NCBI GenBank assembly: GCA_932182025.1
Contig: CAKNXK010000004.1
Span: 18,828 to 82,827 of the forward strand
DNA length: 64,000 nt
Source of the DNA: an uncultured Candidatus Melainabacteria bacterium
Lineage (GTDB): Bacteria > Cyanobacteriota > Vampirovibrionia > Gastranaerophilales > Gastranaerophilaceae
Reading direction: 5' to 3'
The first letter of the stretch is position 1. The number at the start of each line of letters is the position of its first letter. The notes under the pieces are model-generated. The model saw only the letters and a list, made by a program, of their open reading frames with translations. It was not told the origin of the DNA and ran no database searches. Made by a program: the position numbers and the translations under genes. This document shows positions 1-8,602 of the stretch, piece by piece.

Positions 1-347
1 AGACTAACATCACCTATTAAAACAGAATTGAAATTTTGACCTGCAAGTATACCCGAAACCAAACGCATTGTTGTTCCTGAGTTTCCGCAATCAAGGGCAG
101 AGTTTGAATCAGTAAGGTTTCCGCCTTCAACCCATAATGTTTTTTCGTCCAAAAACTCAGATTTTATTCCAAGCTGCTTAAATAAATTCAAAGTTGAATG
201 ACAATCTGCTCCGCTTGAAAAGTTTTTGATTATACTTTTGCCGTTAGCAATGGAGGAAAACATAACAGCGCGATGTGAAACCGACTTATCGGCAGGGATT
301 GTTATTGTGCCTGTTAAAGGTTTGGAAAAACTAACTGTTTTAATCAT
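1..347 (-). CDS. aroA: 3-phosphoshikimate 1-carboxyvinyltransferase (EPSP synthase), N-terminal part
   Basis: Translating the minus strand from the ATG at 347 gives a typical EPSP synthase N-terminus: a KPLTGTITIPADKSVSHRA segment, which is the family's substrate-binding start, then a DCGNSGTTMRLVSG segment. The enzyme transfers enolpyruvate from PEP to shikimate-3-phosphate in the shikimate pathway. The gene runs off the left edge, so only about 115 residues are visible. Its start overlaps the 3' end of kdsA by 8 bp, which implies translational coupling in an activase-kdsA-aroA operon. Family recognition is from memory of conserved motifs. Confidence 0.93.
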   Translation of the reverse strand, partial: MIKTVSFSKPLTGTITIPADKSVSHRAVMFSSIANGKSIIKNFSSGADCHSTLNLFKQLGIKSEFLDEKTLWVEGGNLTDSNSALDCGNSGTTMRLVSGILAGQNFNSVLIGDVS

Positions 348-1152
348 TTCTTACGATTTCAAATATTGCCTTGCATTTAGCGAATACTTTTTCAGCGTCT
401 TTTAAGAATAACATATTCGGGCCGTCGCATAATGCTTTATCAGGGTTTGGATGAATTTCGAAGAATAATACATCAGCTCCTGATGCCATAGCGGCGTTTG
501 CCAAAATTGGAACAAATCTTCTGTCTCCGCCTGTTGAATCTCCGTTTGACCCCGGCATTTGTACACTGTGGGTTGCATCAAATACAACAGGATAGCCAAA
601 TTCTTTCATTATAGGGATTGCTCTGAAATCAGATACAAGATTATTGTAACCGAACGTCACACCTCTATCAGTAAGCATTATTTGGTTATTACCTGCATCT
701 TCAACTTTTTTCACAAGAGATTTCATTTGCTGTGGAGCAAGGAACTGCCCTTTTTTTATATTAACTATTTTCCCTGTTTTAGCTGCTGCAACCAATAAAT
801 CAGTTTGTCTGCATAAAAATGCAGGGATCTGAAGGATATCAGCTACTTCTGCTGCGACAGCTGCTTGGTCAGGTGTGTGGATATCAGTAACAATAGGTAA
901 GTCAAACTCTTCTTTGATTTTGGCTAATAATTCGAGTCCTTTTTCCATTCCCAAACCGCGATAAGAAGTTATTGAAGATCGGTTTGCTTTGTCATAAGAG
1001 GATTTGAAAACATAATTTATGCCGAGTTTTTCTGTCACTTTTTTTAATTCTTCCGCTGTTTCGCGCATGACATCAAGTGATTCTATTGCGCAAGGTCCTG
1101 CAAGAACTGTAAGTTTATCTCCGCCGATTTCAAGATTGTTTAGTTTAAGCAT
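340..1152 (-). CDS. kdsA: 3-deoxy-D-manno-octulosonate 8-phosphate synthase
   Basis: KdsA condenses PEP with arabinose-5-phosphate to give KDO-8-P for LPS inner core. Diagnostic segments are LAGPCAIES near the N-terminus, FKSSYDKANRSS, PVVFDATHSVQMPG and the C-terminal FFEIHPNPDKALCDGPNML. I chose the ATG at 1152 (270 residues, the normal family length) over one 36 bp upstream because AAGGAG lies 8 nt before it; the longer form would reach back across the spacer to the activase gene. Together with kdsB and lpxK elsewhere in the window it shows an LPS-bearing outer membrane. Confidence 0.95.
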   Translation of the reverse strand: MLKLNNLEIGGDKLTVLAGPCAIESLDVMRETAEELKKVTEKLGINYVFKSSYDKANRSSITSYRGLGMEKGLELLAKIKEEFDLPIVTDIHTPDQAAVAAEVADILQIPAFLCRQTDLLVAAAKTGKIVNIKKGQFLAPQQMKSLVKKVEDAGNNQIMLTDRGVTFGYNNLVSDFRAIPIMKEFGYPVVFDATHSVQMPGSNGDSTGGDRRFVPILANAAMASGADVLFFEIHPNPDKALCDGPNMLFLKDAEKVFAKCKAIFEIVRND

Positions 1153-1163
1153 TAATGCTCTCC

Positions 1164-2168
1164 TTATGCTATATCCCAACGTCCGCAAGTACCGCCCCAG
1201 CGAGCGATTATGTTACCTTTGATATCACCGATTTTTTCAACATGTCCAACCGGTTCTGCGCCTTCGAGAATTGTGATAACTTCACAGTTATTAGAGCATC
1301 CTGTGCACTGGCATGTAATTGATTGGAAATTCATATTTCCAACTTCCCAGCCCTTGAATTTTGTAGGAACTTCTGTGTACTGATGGTTTTCCATTGCTAA
1401 TAAAGCTGCACCAATTGCCCCCATTGTCTGGTGGTTTTCAGGTACAACGATTTTTGTGTTCAAAGCTTCTTCAAACGCTTTAACCATACCGGAGTTTGTT
1501 GCAACGCCGCCCTGGAATGAAATTGTAGGTAAAAGTTCTTTACCTAAAGCAAGGTTGCTTAAATAGTTTCTTACAAGAGCCTGACACAATCCGTATAATA
1601 AATCTTCAACAGGATATCCTAATTGTTGTTTATGGATTAAGTCTGATTCAGCAAAAACACCGCATCTTCCTGCAATACGAGCAGGATTTTCTGAACGGAG
1701 TGCCGTTTCACCAAATTTCTCAATAGGAACATTAAGTCTTTGTGCCTGGTGGTCTAAGAAGCTTCCTGTACCAGCTGCGCAAACAGTGTTCATTGCAAAA
1801 TCTGTTACAATACCGTCTCTTAAAATAATAATTTTACTATCTTGTCCGCCGATTTCAAGAATAGTTTGAACTCCAGGGATATTTGTACTTGCTGCTACGG
1901 CGTGTGCTGTGATTTCGTTCTTAACCACATCCGCGCCAACCAGCGCGCCTGCAAGGTTCCTGCCGGAGCCTGTTGTACCTACCCCCTGAATGCTGTATTC
2001 GTTTGTTGCTTGAGCAAGTATTTGACCCAAGCCTTTTTGAACTGCTTCAACAGGTTTTCCTGCTGTTTTTAGCATGTATGAATCTATATATTTGCCCTTT
2101 TCATCTACAAGAGCTAATTTTGTTGTAACTGATCCGACGTCAATTCCTAAATATGCATTTAAACTCAT
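1164..2168 (-). CDS. Acyl-CoA dehydratase activase (HgdC/BadF family ATPase) with extra C-terminal cysteine cluster
   Basis: This is an ASKHA-fold ATPase of the 2-hydroxyacyl-CoA dehydratase activator family, which uses ATP to inject a low-potential electron into a partner dehydratase. Visible motifs are GIDVGSVTTKLAL at residues 8-20, GVGTTGSGR, EIGGQDSK at 105-112, and the two cysteines expected to bridge a 4Fe-4S cluster between monomers, C130 (NTVCAAGTGSF) and C169 (AGRCGVFAESD). The tail after about residue 280 carries C286, C288, C291, C295 and C328, beyond the minimal activator. No dehydratase subunit is nearby; it leads a kdsA-aroA operon, which is an odd pairing. The start has AAGGA about 8 nt upstream. 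Confidence 0.85.
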   Translation of the reverse strand: MSLNAYLGIDVGSVTTKLALVDEKGKYIDSYMLKTAGKPVEAVQKGLGQILAQATNEYSIQGVGTTGSGRNLAGALVGADVVKNEITAHAVAASTNIPGVQTILEIGGQDSKIIILRDGIVTDFAMNTVCAAGTGSFLDHQAQRLNVPIEKFGETALRSENPARIAGRCGVFAESDLIHKQQLGYPVEDLLYGLCQALVRNYLSNLALGKELLPTISFQGGVATNSGMVKAFEEALNTKIVVPENHQTMGAIGAALLAMENHQYTEVPTKFKGWEVGNMNFQSITCQCTGCSNNCEVITILEGAEPVGHVEKIGDIKGNIIARWGGTCGRWDIA

Positions 2169-2223
2169 CTTTTTTCCTTCTTCCCTTTAATAAATTAATT
2201 ATATCACAAAACATTTATTTTCG

Positions 2224-2232
2224 TGTTAGAAT
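2224..2232 (+). promoter_or_regulatory. Extended -10 promoter (TGTTAGAAT)
   Basis: TG-T-TAGAAT lies 18 nt before the ATG of the TPR gene, in an 82-bp divergent spacer. No convincing -35 is seen. It matches a recurring extended -10 pattern in this window. Confidence 0.5.
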
Positions 2233-2250
2233 AACAACGAGGGCAAGAAA

Positions 2251-4266
2251 ATGAATACGAAAAAAATATATGTATCGCTATTAATTTTGAGTGCTTTGAT
2301 TTCAGCACAAAGCGTTGAAGCTAAGATGACAAAAGAAGCGCATAACCTTTACCAGCAGGCATGTGCTTATGAATATAAAAGTGATTATAAAACTGCTATA
2401 AAAATTATTCAGCAGGCGATTGAGCTTAATGGCGAAGACGCTATGCTTTATACAAAGATTGCAGGGCTTTATTCTGATACAGGAAATTATGAAGAAGCAC
2501 TTTCGGCTTACAAAAAGGCAGTAAAGCTTCGTCCAAATGATGCATTTATTTATATTAGTATGGGAAGTATTCTTCAAACAATCGGTGATTATGAAAATGC
2601 ATACAATGCTTTTAAGCAAGCACAAACAATTTATCCGGAGTACAAATATAATTACCTAAACCTTGCTAATATTGAATATTTTAGAAAAAATTACGCTTCA
2701 GCAATTGATAATTATAATACGTTTCTCAATGCTTATCCGGATCACATGGAGGCAAGTGAAAATCTTGCAAATGTTTATTCTATCACTAATGAACATTCAA
2801 AAGCTTGTATTATCTATGCAACGCTTTATAAAAAATACCCATCTGCTTTTACTGAATATGAAAAATACGGTATGGCTTTGTTTGAAACAAAACAATATCA
2901 GGCTGCATCAGGCATGTTAGAAAAAGCGCTTAACGGCAATGAAGACAGCGCTTTGATTAATGCTAAACTAGCTCTTACATATCAGAATATGGGTGAAAAT
3001 GAAAAATCTCTTGAAAAATTTATAAGAACTTTTGAGATTAATCCGGAGCTTACAGCATTAAAATTCGATTATGCAAATCTTTTAGGCAATATGGATAAAA
3101 ATAATGAAGCAATTGAGCAGTATAAAGAATACTTAAAAGCTTTTCCTGAAGATGCAGATGCATATCGAAACCTTGGTTTGGTTTACAAAAAAATTGATAA
3201 TAATGATTTAGCGTTGTTTAACTTTGAAAAATCTTACTCAAAAGATTCTTCTAATGTAGAAACAAAAAAAGAACTCGCATACTGTTATCATAAAAAACAA
3301 GATTACAAAAATGCTCTTAAATACTATGACTTTGCTTTGAAATCCGAGCCTGAAAATCCTGAATTATTAGCAAATAAGGCTTTAACTCTTCATGCAATGG
3401 GAAACTATGTTTCTGCTATAGAATTATATAAAGAGCTTCTTGATAAACAACCGAATGAACGTATTGAACAAAATCTCGCAGCAGCTTCTATTGCTTATGG
3501 GTACGAATTATATGACAAACAGGATTATGGTCAGGCGATTTTGTATTTTGAAGACGCTATTGATTTGAATGATAAAGAAGCTTCTGCTCATTTTGGTTAT
3601 GCAAGAGCAAATGCAAAAATGGGCTGCTCAGATATTGCAATCGCAAGTTATGAAAAAGCTGTAATTCTGGCTCCGGGTAATATTGATTATGCAACAGAGC
3701 TGAATAATTACAGAAATGAACATAAATCGTTCACTGAGCCTGTGGTTAAAAAGCCTGTGGAAGATGTTAATATTATTGCACCTATTGTTGCAGAGCCTAT
3801 AAGTGATGCAGAAAGCCTTATAAAAAAAGGCGATGAAGCATATAAGCAGCATAAATTTGATGAAGCAATAGATTTTTATACAAAAGCTGTAATTTTTGAG
3901 CCGTCAAATAAGCTAATTATGCAAAAAATTGCTAATATTTATAAAATCCAAGGCAACAATGCGAAAGCTCTAAGTTTTTACGATAAAATTATTTCTCTTG
4001 ATGAGAATAATAGTGACGCTTATTTTAACAAAGGCTTGGTTTATGCTAATCAGAAAAACTATGACGAATGCATAACATGTTTCCAAAAAGTTATAAGTTT
4101 GTCTCCGGAATACCCTTATGCATACTATTCTCTGGGTATGGCTTATGAACAAAAAGGTATGAATGACGAAGCAATTGAATACTATAGTTTATATTCAGGT
4201 ATTGAGTCAGATGAGAAAATGCTTAATATTGTTGAACAACGTATTAAAAATTTGGAAAACAAATAA
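2251..4266 (+). CDS. Exported tetratricopeptide-repeat protein
   Basis: A 671-residue protein with a Sec signal peptide (MNTKKIYVSLLILSALISAQSVEA, cleavage near residue 24) followed by tandem TPR units almost to the C-terminus. The pattern (A-x-x-Y-x-x-A-x-x-x-x-P-x-x) repeats every 34 residues. A break rich in Pro and Val near residues 495-525 separates a large N-terminal array from a shorter C-terminal one. TPR arrays scaffold protein complexes; the partner cannot be read from sequence. Its stop codon overlaps the next start (TAATG), so it is coupled to the lipoprotein gene that follows, and the two probably act together in the periplasm. Confidence 0.85.
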   Translation: MNTKKIYVSLLILSALISAQSVEAKMTKEAHNLYQQACAYEYKSDYKTAIKIIQQAIELNGEDAMLYTKIAGLYSDTGNYEEALSAYKKAVKLRPNDAFIYISMGSILQTIGDYENAYNAFKQAQTIYPEYKYNYLNLANIEYFRKNYASAIDNYNTFLNAYPDHMEASENLANVYSITNEHSKACIIYATLYKKYPSAFTEYEKYGMALFETKQYQAASGMLEKALNGNEDSALINAKLALTYQNMGENEKSLEKFIRTFEINPELTALKFDYANLLGNMDKNNEAIEQYKEYLKAFPEDADAYRNLGLVYKKIDNNDLALFNFEKSYSKDSSNVETKKELAYCYHKKQDYKNALKYYDFALKSEPENPELLANKALTLHAMGNYVSAIELYKELLDKQPNERIEQNLAAASIAYGYELYDKQDYGQAILYFEDAIDLNDKEASAHFGYARANAKMGCSDIAIASYEKAVILAPGNIDYATELNNYRNEHKSFTEPVVKKPVEDVNIIAPIVAEPISDAESLIKKGDEAYKQHKFDEAIDFYTKAVIFEPSNKLIMQKIANIYKIQGNNAKALSFYDKIISLDENNSDAYFNKGLVYANQKNYDECITCFQKVISLSPEYPYAYYSLGMAYEQKGMNDEAIEYYSLYSGIESDEKMLNIVEQRIKNLENK

Positions 4267-4667
4267 TGCGCAAGTTTTTTCTACTTTTAATATTGCTATT
4301 GTTTTTGGTTTCAGGTTGTGTCTATGACCGCGGGATGATTCTTTTTAATACAGAGCCTATTACAAAGGAAAATGCACTTACAGATGAAATAAATTTTAAA
4401 GTCGGAAGCAGAGTATACTACTTATTTATTGCACCAAAGCGTATGGAAAATAAGTATATTCGTGTTCAAGTGTTTAAAATGATTGATAATGCTCCTTGGG
4501 GCGGAAATGAAGTTGTGCGTACAAAAGACTTTCGTCTAATGAAAGACCAGCGATATTATTATATGGATTATTTTACCTTTCATCAGCCCGGGAAATATGT
4601 AATGCAGGTCTTCTCAATTGATGATTTGCAGCACCCTCTGGCAGTAGACTTCTTCTTTGTACGTTAG
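4266..4667 (+). CDS. Small lipoprotein
   Basis: A 133-residue protein with a type II signal peptide: charged MRK, a leucine-rich core, then the lipobox LVSGC with the acylated cysteine near residue 18. The rest (about 115 residues) looks like one compact beta-rich domain ending in VDFFFVR, with many aromatic residues. I do not recognise the family. It overlaps the TPR gene by one base (TAATG), so translational coupling and a shared envelope role are likely. Confidence 0.75.
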   Translation: MRKFFLLLILLLFLVSGCVYDRGMILFNTEPITKENALTDEINFKVGSRVYYLFIAPKRMENKYIRVQVFKMIDNAPWGGNEVVRTKDFRLMKDQRYYYMDYFTFHQPGKYVMQVFSIDDLQHPLAVDFFFVR

Positions 4668-4703
4668 TATATGTAAATTTTTGTAAAAATGTTTCTGAAT
4701 TTC

Positions 4704-4730
4704 TAAAGTTATTGCAGAATTTGCCGTTAA
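4704..4730 (+). promoter_or_regulatory. Sigma-28 (FliA/SigD-type) promoter
   Basis: TAAAGTTA, 11 nt, then GCCGTTAA: a near-perfect match to the flagellar sigma-28 consensus TAAAGTTT-N11-GCCGATAA. It lies 28 bp before the glucosaminidase ATG, which has its own AAAGGAG ribosome-binding site. Confidence 0.8.
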
Positions 4731-4758
4731 ATTTTTTGTAAGTAAAAGGAGTAATTTA

Positions 4759-5610
4759 ATGTCTTTGTTAGATTTGTCAGGTGTAAAATTTAATTTAGCA
4801 AATGTTATGCAGTATTTTGAAAAACAAGGGGTTGAATTATCTGCAGAAAATAAGAGCCAGTTAAATACTATTTTTGAGAATTGCGATACTTTTAATGATG
4901 AGTATAATGCTGCAGGGCCTGATGGATTCATTAGTAAAAGTGAAATTTCAAAGTTTATAAATATGTTTTCTTCGGTTATGCCTTTTGCGAAAGCTCAGTT
5001 AAATAATTTTGTTGAAACTTTTAATACTGATAAAAAGATTGAATCTCAAACAGCACCAACAGCTGCTGATGCAACAACTTCTTCTGAGGCAGTTGTAGAA
5101 GGTGATATTAAAGTTGCTGATTTAAAATATCCGAAACCTTTAACAGCAACAACAGATATTAGAACTAATTATGATTGGTCAGAAGAAGAGTTCAACAAAG
5201 TTTTAGAGTTAATGTTGGATGCACCAAGATATAAAGGTAAATTTAAAAACAGTGTTTTGAAAGGTAAAGCCAAAGCTTTTATTGAAGCGGGTAAAAAATA
5301 TAACATTGATCCGCGAGCGTTGTTGGCAATTGCAATGTGTGAATCAACTCGCGGAACATCTTCTGTAGCTCTGAATAAGAATAATGTAGGCGGTCTTAGA
5401 GGATCGAAAGGTTATATAACTTTTGAGAGCGTAGATGCTTCTATTGATAAAATTGCAGAAATATTGAGCAAGCGATATAATCAAGGGCTTACAACGCTGA
5501 CAAAAATTGGTCAATCAGGTAAGTATTGTGCTAAAAGTGCATCTGCAGCCTGGATAAAAGAAGGCAATTCATATTTGTCTAGTTTTAATAAGTATTATAC
5601 AACTGATTAG
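4759..5610 (+). CDS. Glucosaminidase-domain protein with N-terminal EF-hand-like segment
   Basis: A 283-residue protein with no signal peptide. Residues 1-75 carry an EF-hand-like loop (D-x-F-x-D-E-Y ... DGFISKSEISKF). Residues 80-125 are a low-complexity Ala/Thr linker. Residues about 165-283 match the glucosaminidase/FlgJ-type lysozyme fold: AFIEAGKKYNIDPRALLAIAM, the ES of MCESTRGTSS (probable catalytic Glu), then NNVGGLRG and YxSSF. Members cleave peptidoglycan glycan strands. The sigma-28 promoter upstream suggests a job in flagellar or motility-linked wall remodelling. The lack of a Sec signal is unusual, as also seen in the hydrolases at 8.6-10.8 kb. Confidence 0.78.
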   Translation: MSLLDLSGVKFNLANVMQYFEKQGVELSAENKSQLNTIFENCDTFNDEYNAAGPDGFISKSEISKFINMFSSVMPFAKAQLNNFVETFNTDKKIESQTAPTAADATTSSEAVVEGDIKVADLKYPKPLTATTDIRTNYDWSEEEFNKVLELMLDAPRYKGKFKNSVLKGKAKAFIEAGKKYNIDPRALLAIAMCESTRGTSSVALNKNNVGGLRGSKGYITFESVDASIDKIAEILSKRYNQGLTTLTKIGQSGKYCAKSASAAWIKEGNSYLSSFNKYYTTD

Positions 5611-5618
5611 GTTTAATT

Positions 5619-7484
5619 TTAAGCTTCACTTTCAGCAGGGAGCATATTCTTTGGAATATATTCTTCGATATCCTCCGGAGCCGGTTTGATAGGAAGTCTG
5701 AAACCGAATGTTGAGCCTTCGCCTTCTTTTGATTGTACAAATACTTGACCGTGGTGATGTTTTTCAATAGTAACTTTTACAAGGTGTAAGCCTAAGCCCG
5801 TGCCTTTAACAGTATGAGTAGCGTTTTCTACGCGGAAAAATCTGTCGAAGATTTTCTTTTGATATTGTTCAGGAATTCCAGGCCCTTGGTCTTCTACGCT
5901 AATTTCTACGTACTCTCCGTCGCGGGAACGCTCTGCTCTAATCTTGATACGTTTACCGTCCGGTGAATATTTGATTGCATTTGAAACAATATTCATCAAA
6001 GCACGCTGGATACTGTCAATATTCAAATAAATTTCAGGTAAATCAGGTTCTTTCATTATAGAAATAGTTAAATCATGTTCTTTCGCCAGTACTTGAACTT
6101 GATTTACGCAATCTTCAACAATTTCCATAATATTTTGTTTTGTTTTTTCAAGACGTACATTTTGTGACTCGTAGCGTGAAAAATCAAGAATATCATTAAC
6201 CATGCGATTAAGTCTGATGATTTCCTGATTCATAACGCCTATAAATTCTCTTTGGGTATTAAAGTCAAAGTCGTTTCCAAAGTTGTAAAGTGTATCAATA
6301 TAGCTTCTCAAAACTGTTACCGGTGTTCTTAATTCATGAGAAACATTAGAAATAAAATGCGAACGAAGCTGATCCATTTCTACATCTTTTGTAACATCAA
6401 TTAAAACAATAATGTAGCCAACGTATGAGTTTGAACGTGTAAACATTGGTGAAATCAAGCATTTTATAATGCGTTTATCGATTTCAATGTTAAATGGAAC
6501 CGGTGTGCCGTCTTCGTCAAGCGGAGTGTCTTTGAATTCTGCTATTTTCTCGTTAAAACAAAATTCTCCGCTTGAGTCACAGAATTGTTGGATTTGAGTT
6601 CCTACAATATCATCTTCTGCAACTTCAAGGAGTTTTTTAGCGTGATTATTAACCATAATAACTTTATCATGATTATCACAAACAACAACGCCGTTAACAA
6701 TACTCATAAGTACGGATTCAAGCTTGTTTCGTTCGAATGTAAGACTTTCAATTGTCTGTTCGTTATAACGGCTTAATTTCTCGGACATATCATTAAATGC
6801 GCTGTAAAGTTCTTTAACTTCTTTATCAACATCTTTGTCTTCAAGTTTATAGCCAAATTCACCTGATGAGATCTTTTTAACGCCTTGATAAAGTTTACGG
6901 AGTTCAGTTGTAATGATCGAAGAGTTCATATAAACAATGCCGACAATTACAAGCCAAGCTAGAAGGAAAACAATACCGATAGAAACTTTTGTTGTTGCAG
7001 AAACATTATCCATAATTCTGCCGGAAAGTCCAACTGTTACCGAGCCTACATTCTCAGATTGCCCCATGTTTTTAATTATCATAGGAGAACTTACTGTAAT
7101 CTTAGCTTTTTCTGCTTGTTCAGGGTAGTCATCTTTACTTGAATAAATAACTTTTGAATTATTATCTTTAAATATAATAAAGGCTATATCATCATTACTT
7201 TTTAATATGGAAACAGAGTTAGAACGAAGCGCATCATATTTTGCAAGCTGCGGAACCTCTTTGGTTACCTCAACTCCTTCAATAGCAAGGGTTTTAGAAA
7301 GTACTTGTGCAAAACTCTTATATGCACTGTTCATATTTTTGTCAATGCTGTATACAGAAAACCCTGCTACGCCCATAATAAAAGCAGTACTCACCGCAAG
7401 ACCTGCTATAATAAGTCTTGTTTGAGCTGTCATTCCTTTTTTAGTCTTCTCCCCCTTCACAGGTTCTACAGCAATGTTTTCCAT
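5619..7484 (-). CDS. Membrane sensor histidine kinase (PhoR/WalK type)
   Basis: A 621-residue kinase. Order: TM1 about 22-46, extracytoplasmic sensor 47-165, TM2 167-187, HAMP about 188-245, PAS about 255-370, HisKA with H383 in SHELRTPVT, then HATPase with N-box near N502, DQGPGIP at 532-538 and GTGLGL at 561-566. It autophosphorylates H383 and passes phosphate to a response regulator. No regulator gene is adjacent, so it is an orphan here. The gene converges with the glucosaminidase gene (stops 9 bp apart) and starts about 50 bp from the divergent porin-like gene. Confidence 0.92.
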   Translation of the reverse strand: MENIAVEPVKGEKTKKGMTAQTRLIIAGLAVSTAFIMGVAGFSVYSIDKNMNSAYKSFAQVLSKTLAIEGVEVTKEVPQLAKYDALRSNSVSILKSNDDIAFIIFKDNNSKVIYSSKDDYPEQAEKAKITVSSPMIIKNMGQSENVGSVTVGLSGRIMDNVSATTKVSIGIVFLLAWLVIVGIVYMNSSIITTELRKLYQGVKKISSGEFGYKLEDKDVDKEVKELYSAFNDMSEKLSRYNEQTIESLTFERNKLESVLMSIVNGVVVCDNHDKVIMVNNHAKKLLEVAEDDIVGTQIQQFCDSSGEFCFNEKIAEFKDTPLDEDGTPVPFNIEIDKRIIKCLISPMFTRSNSYVGYIIVLIDVTKDVEMDQLRSHFISNVSHELRTPVTVLRSYIDTLYNFGNDFDFNTQREFIGVMNQEIIRLNRMVNDILDFSRYESQNVRLEKTKQNIMEIVEDCVNQVQVLAKEHDLTISIMKEPDLPEIYLNIDSIQRALMNIVSNAIKYSPDGKRIKIRAERSRDGEYVEISVEDQGPGIPEQYQKKIFDRFFRVENATHTVKGTGLGLHLVKVTIEKHHHGQVFVQSKEGEGSTFGFRLPIKPAPEDIEEYIPKNMLPAESEA

Positions 7485-7520
7485 AACGAAATTATATCAT
7501 GCTAAAAATTTTTATTCTAG

Positions 7521-7529
7521 TGGTATAAT
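7521..7529 (+). promoter_or_regulatory. Extended -10 promoter giving a leaderless mRNA
   Basis: TG-G-TATAAT with the hexamer at 7524-7529. The ATG of the porin-like gene is 7 nt downstream, where transcription would start, and there is no ribosome-binding site. Confidence 0.6.
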
Positions 7530-7536
7530 TCATATC

Positions 7537-8601
7537 ATGATTTTTTGTAGAATAGCGTTACTTTTTTTATTATTTTTGATACCAGAAGTTTATGGTATTG
7601 AAGAAGTAAAGCTTGATATAAAAACTTTGCGTGAAGTCGATACGGCTCATCAAACGTCTTATTTGTTTCAAGAAGTTTTAACCAAACACTTTGACAAATC
7701 TCCGATAGAAAACGTTCATTTATTTGGATATTATAGGGCGGCTTTTGATTATGAAGATGACGATTTTACATACGGATTTAGTTCTATAAGTGCCGGTGTG
7801 GATGGGGATTTTAAGGATGGAAAAACTCATTATGAAATGCGTTTTCGTTTTAATCCGAAACACGATTGCTCTTTTTTACAATATCTTCCAAGTAATATGT
7901 ATATTGCTAATACTTCAATCCCCCATCATACGGTTGTTGTCGGACATACAAGAACTCCAACCGGCTATGAAGGCGGGAAGTCATTGACTACACTGCCGCT
8001 ATATGCATATTCACAAATATCAAGAAATTTTGGTAATGTAAGAAAGGTTGGAGCCCGCGTAAAAGGGAATTATGACTATATAGAATATGACCTTGGCGGT
8101 TACAGCTCTGATGTATATTTTACAAGTTTTTTCCCCGGTGCAGAGTTCGCAGGCTGGGCAAATCTAAAGCCATTAGGCGGGTTAGATAAAGAAAAATACG
8201 GTGTCTTAAAGCTCGGCGGAGGTATAACAACAGGACAGCGGCACGGAGATTATTTCGTATCAGGTGCATACGCAGGTTATGAACGCCAGAAGTTTTCTGC
8301 TGATTTTGAATGGGCAAAAGCAGATGGTTACAATGGAAACAAAGGGTTTTCACCTAATAAAGCCGAAGGATTTTATACAACTCTCGGGTATAAAATTACA
8401 CCTAAATTTCAAGTTGTGGCAAGATACGACCAATTTAAGCCTAATTTGGATTTGTCCCTTGTTAAAAGAGAATATTCTGCAGGTATGAATTACTTTATTA
8501 AAGGTCAGGCTTTAAAAGTTATGCTGAATTATATATTCTGTCAAAATAGTAACTCTAAAGATTCACACAGGATTTTAGTTGGTACGCAAGTTTTATTATA
8601 A
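7537..8601 (+). CDS. Outer-membrane porin-like beta-barrel protein
   Basis: From the ATG at 7537 the protein has a signal peptide (MIFCRIALLFLLFLIPEVYG) and about 335 residues of alternating aromatic/glycine beta strands (for example YGVLKLGGGI, YFVSGAYAGYERQKFSADFEWAKADGY), ending in a C-terminal strand typical of outer-membrane barrels. The open frame extends 63 bp further upstream, but that ATG overlaps the histidine-kinase start and lies before the -10 box, so I reject it. Likely a channel in the outer membrane; substrate unknown. Confidence 0.7.
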   Translation: MIFCRIALLFLLFLIPEVYGIEEVKLDIKTLREVDTAHQTSYLFQEVLTKHFDKSPIENVHLFGYYRAAFDYEDDDFTYGFSSISAGVDGDFKDGKTHYEMRFRFNPKHDCSFLQYLPSNMYIANTSIPHHTVVVGHTRTPTGYEGGKSLTTLPLYAYSQISRNFGNVRKVGARVKGNYDYIEYDLGGYSSDVYFTSFFPGAEFAGWANLKPLGGLDKEKYGVLKLGGGITTGQRHGDYFVSGAYAGYERQKFSADFEWAKADGYNGNKGFSPNKAEGFYTTLGYKITPKFQVVARYDQFKPNLDLSLVKREYSAGMNYFIKGQALKVMLNYIFCQNSNSKDSHRILVGTQVLL

Positions 8602-8602
8602 A

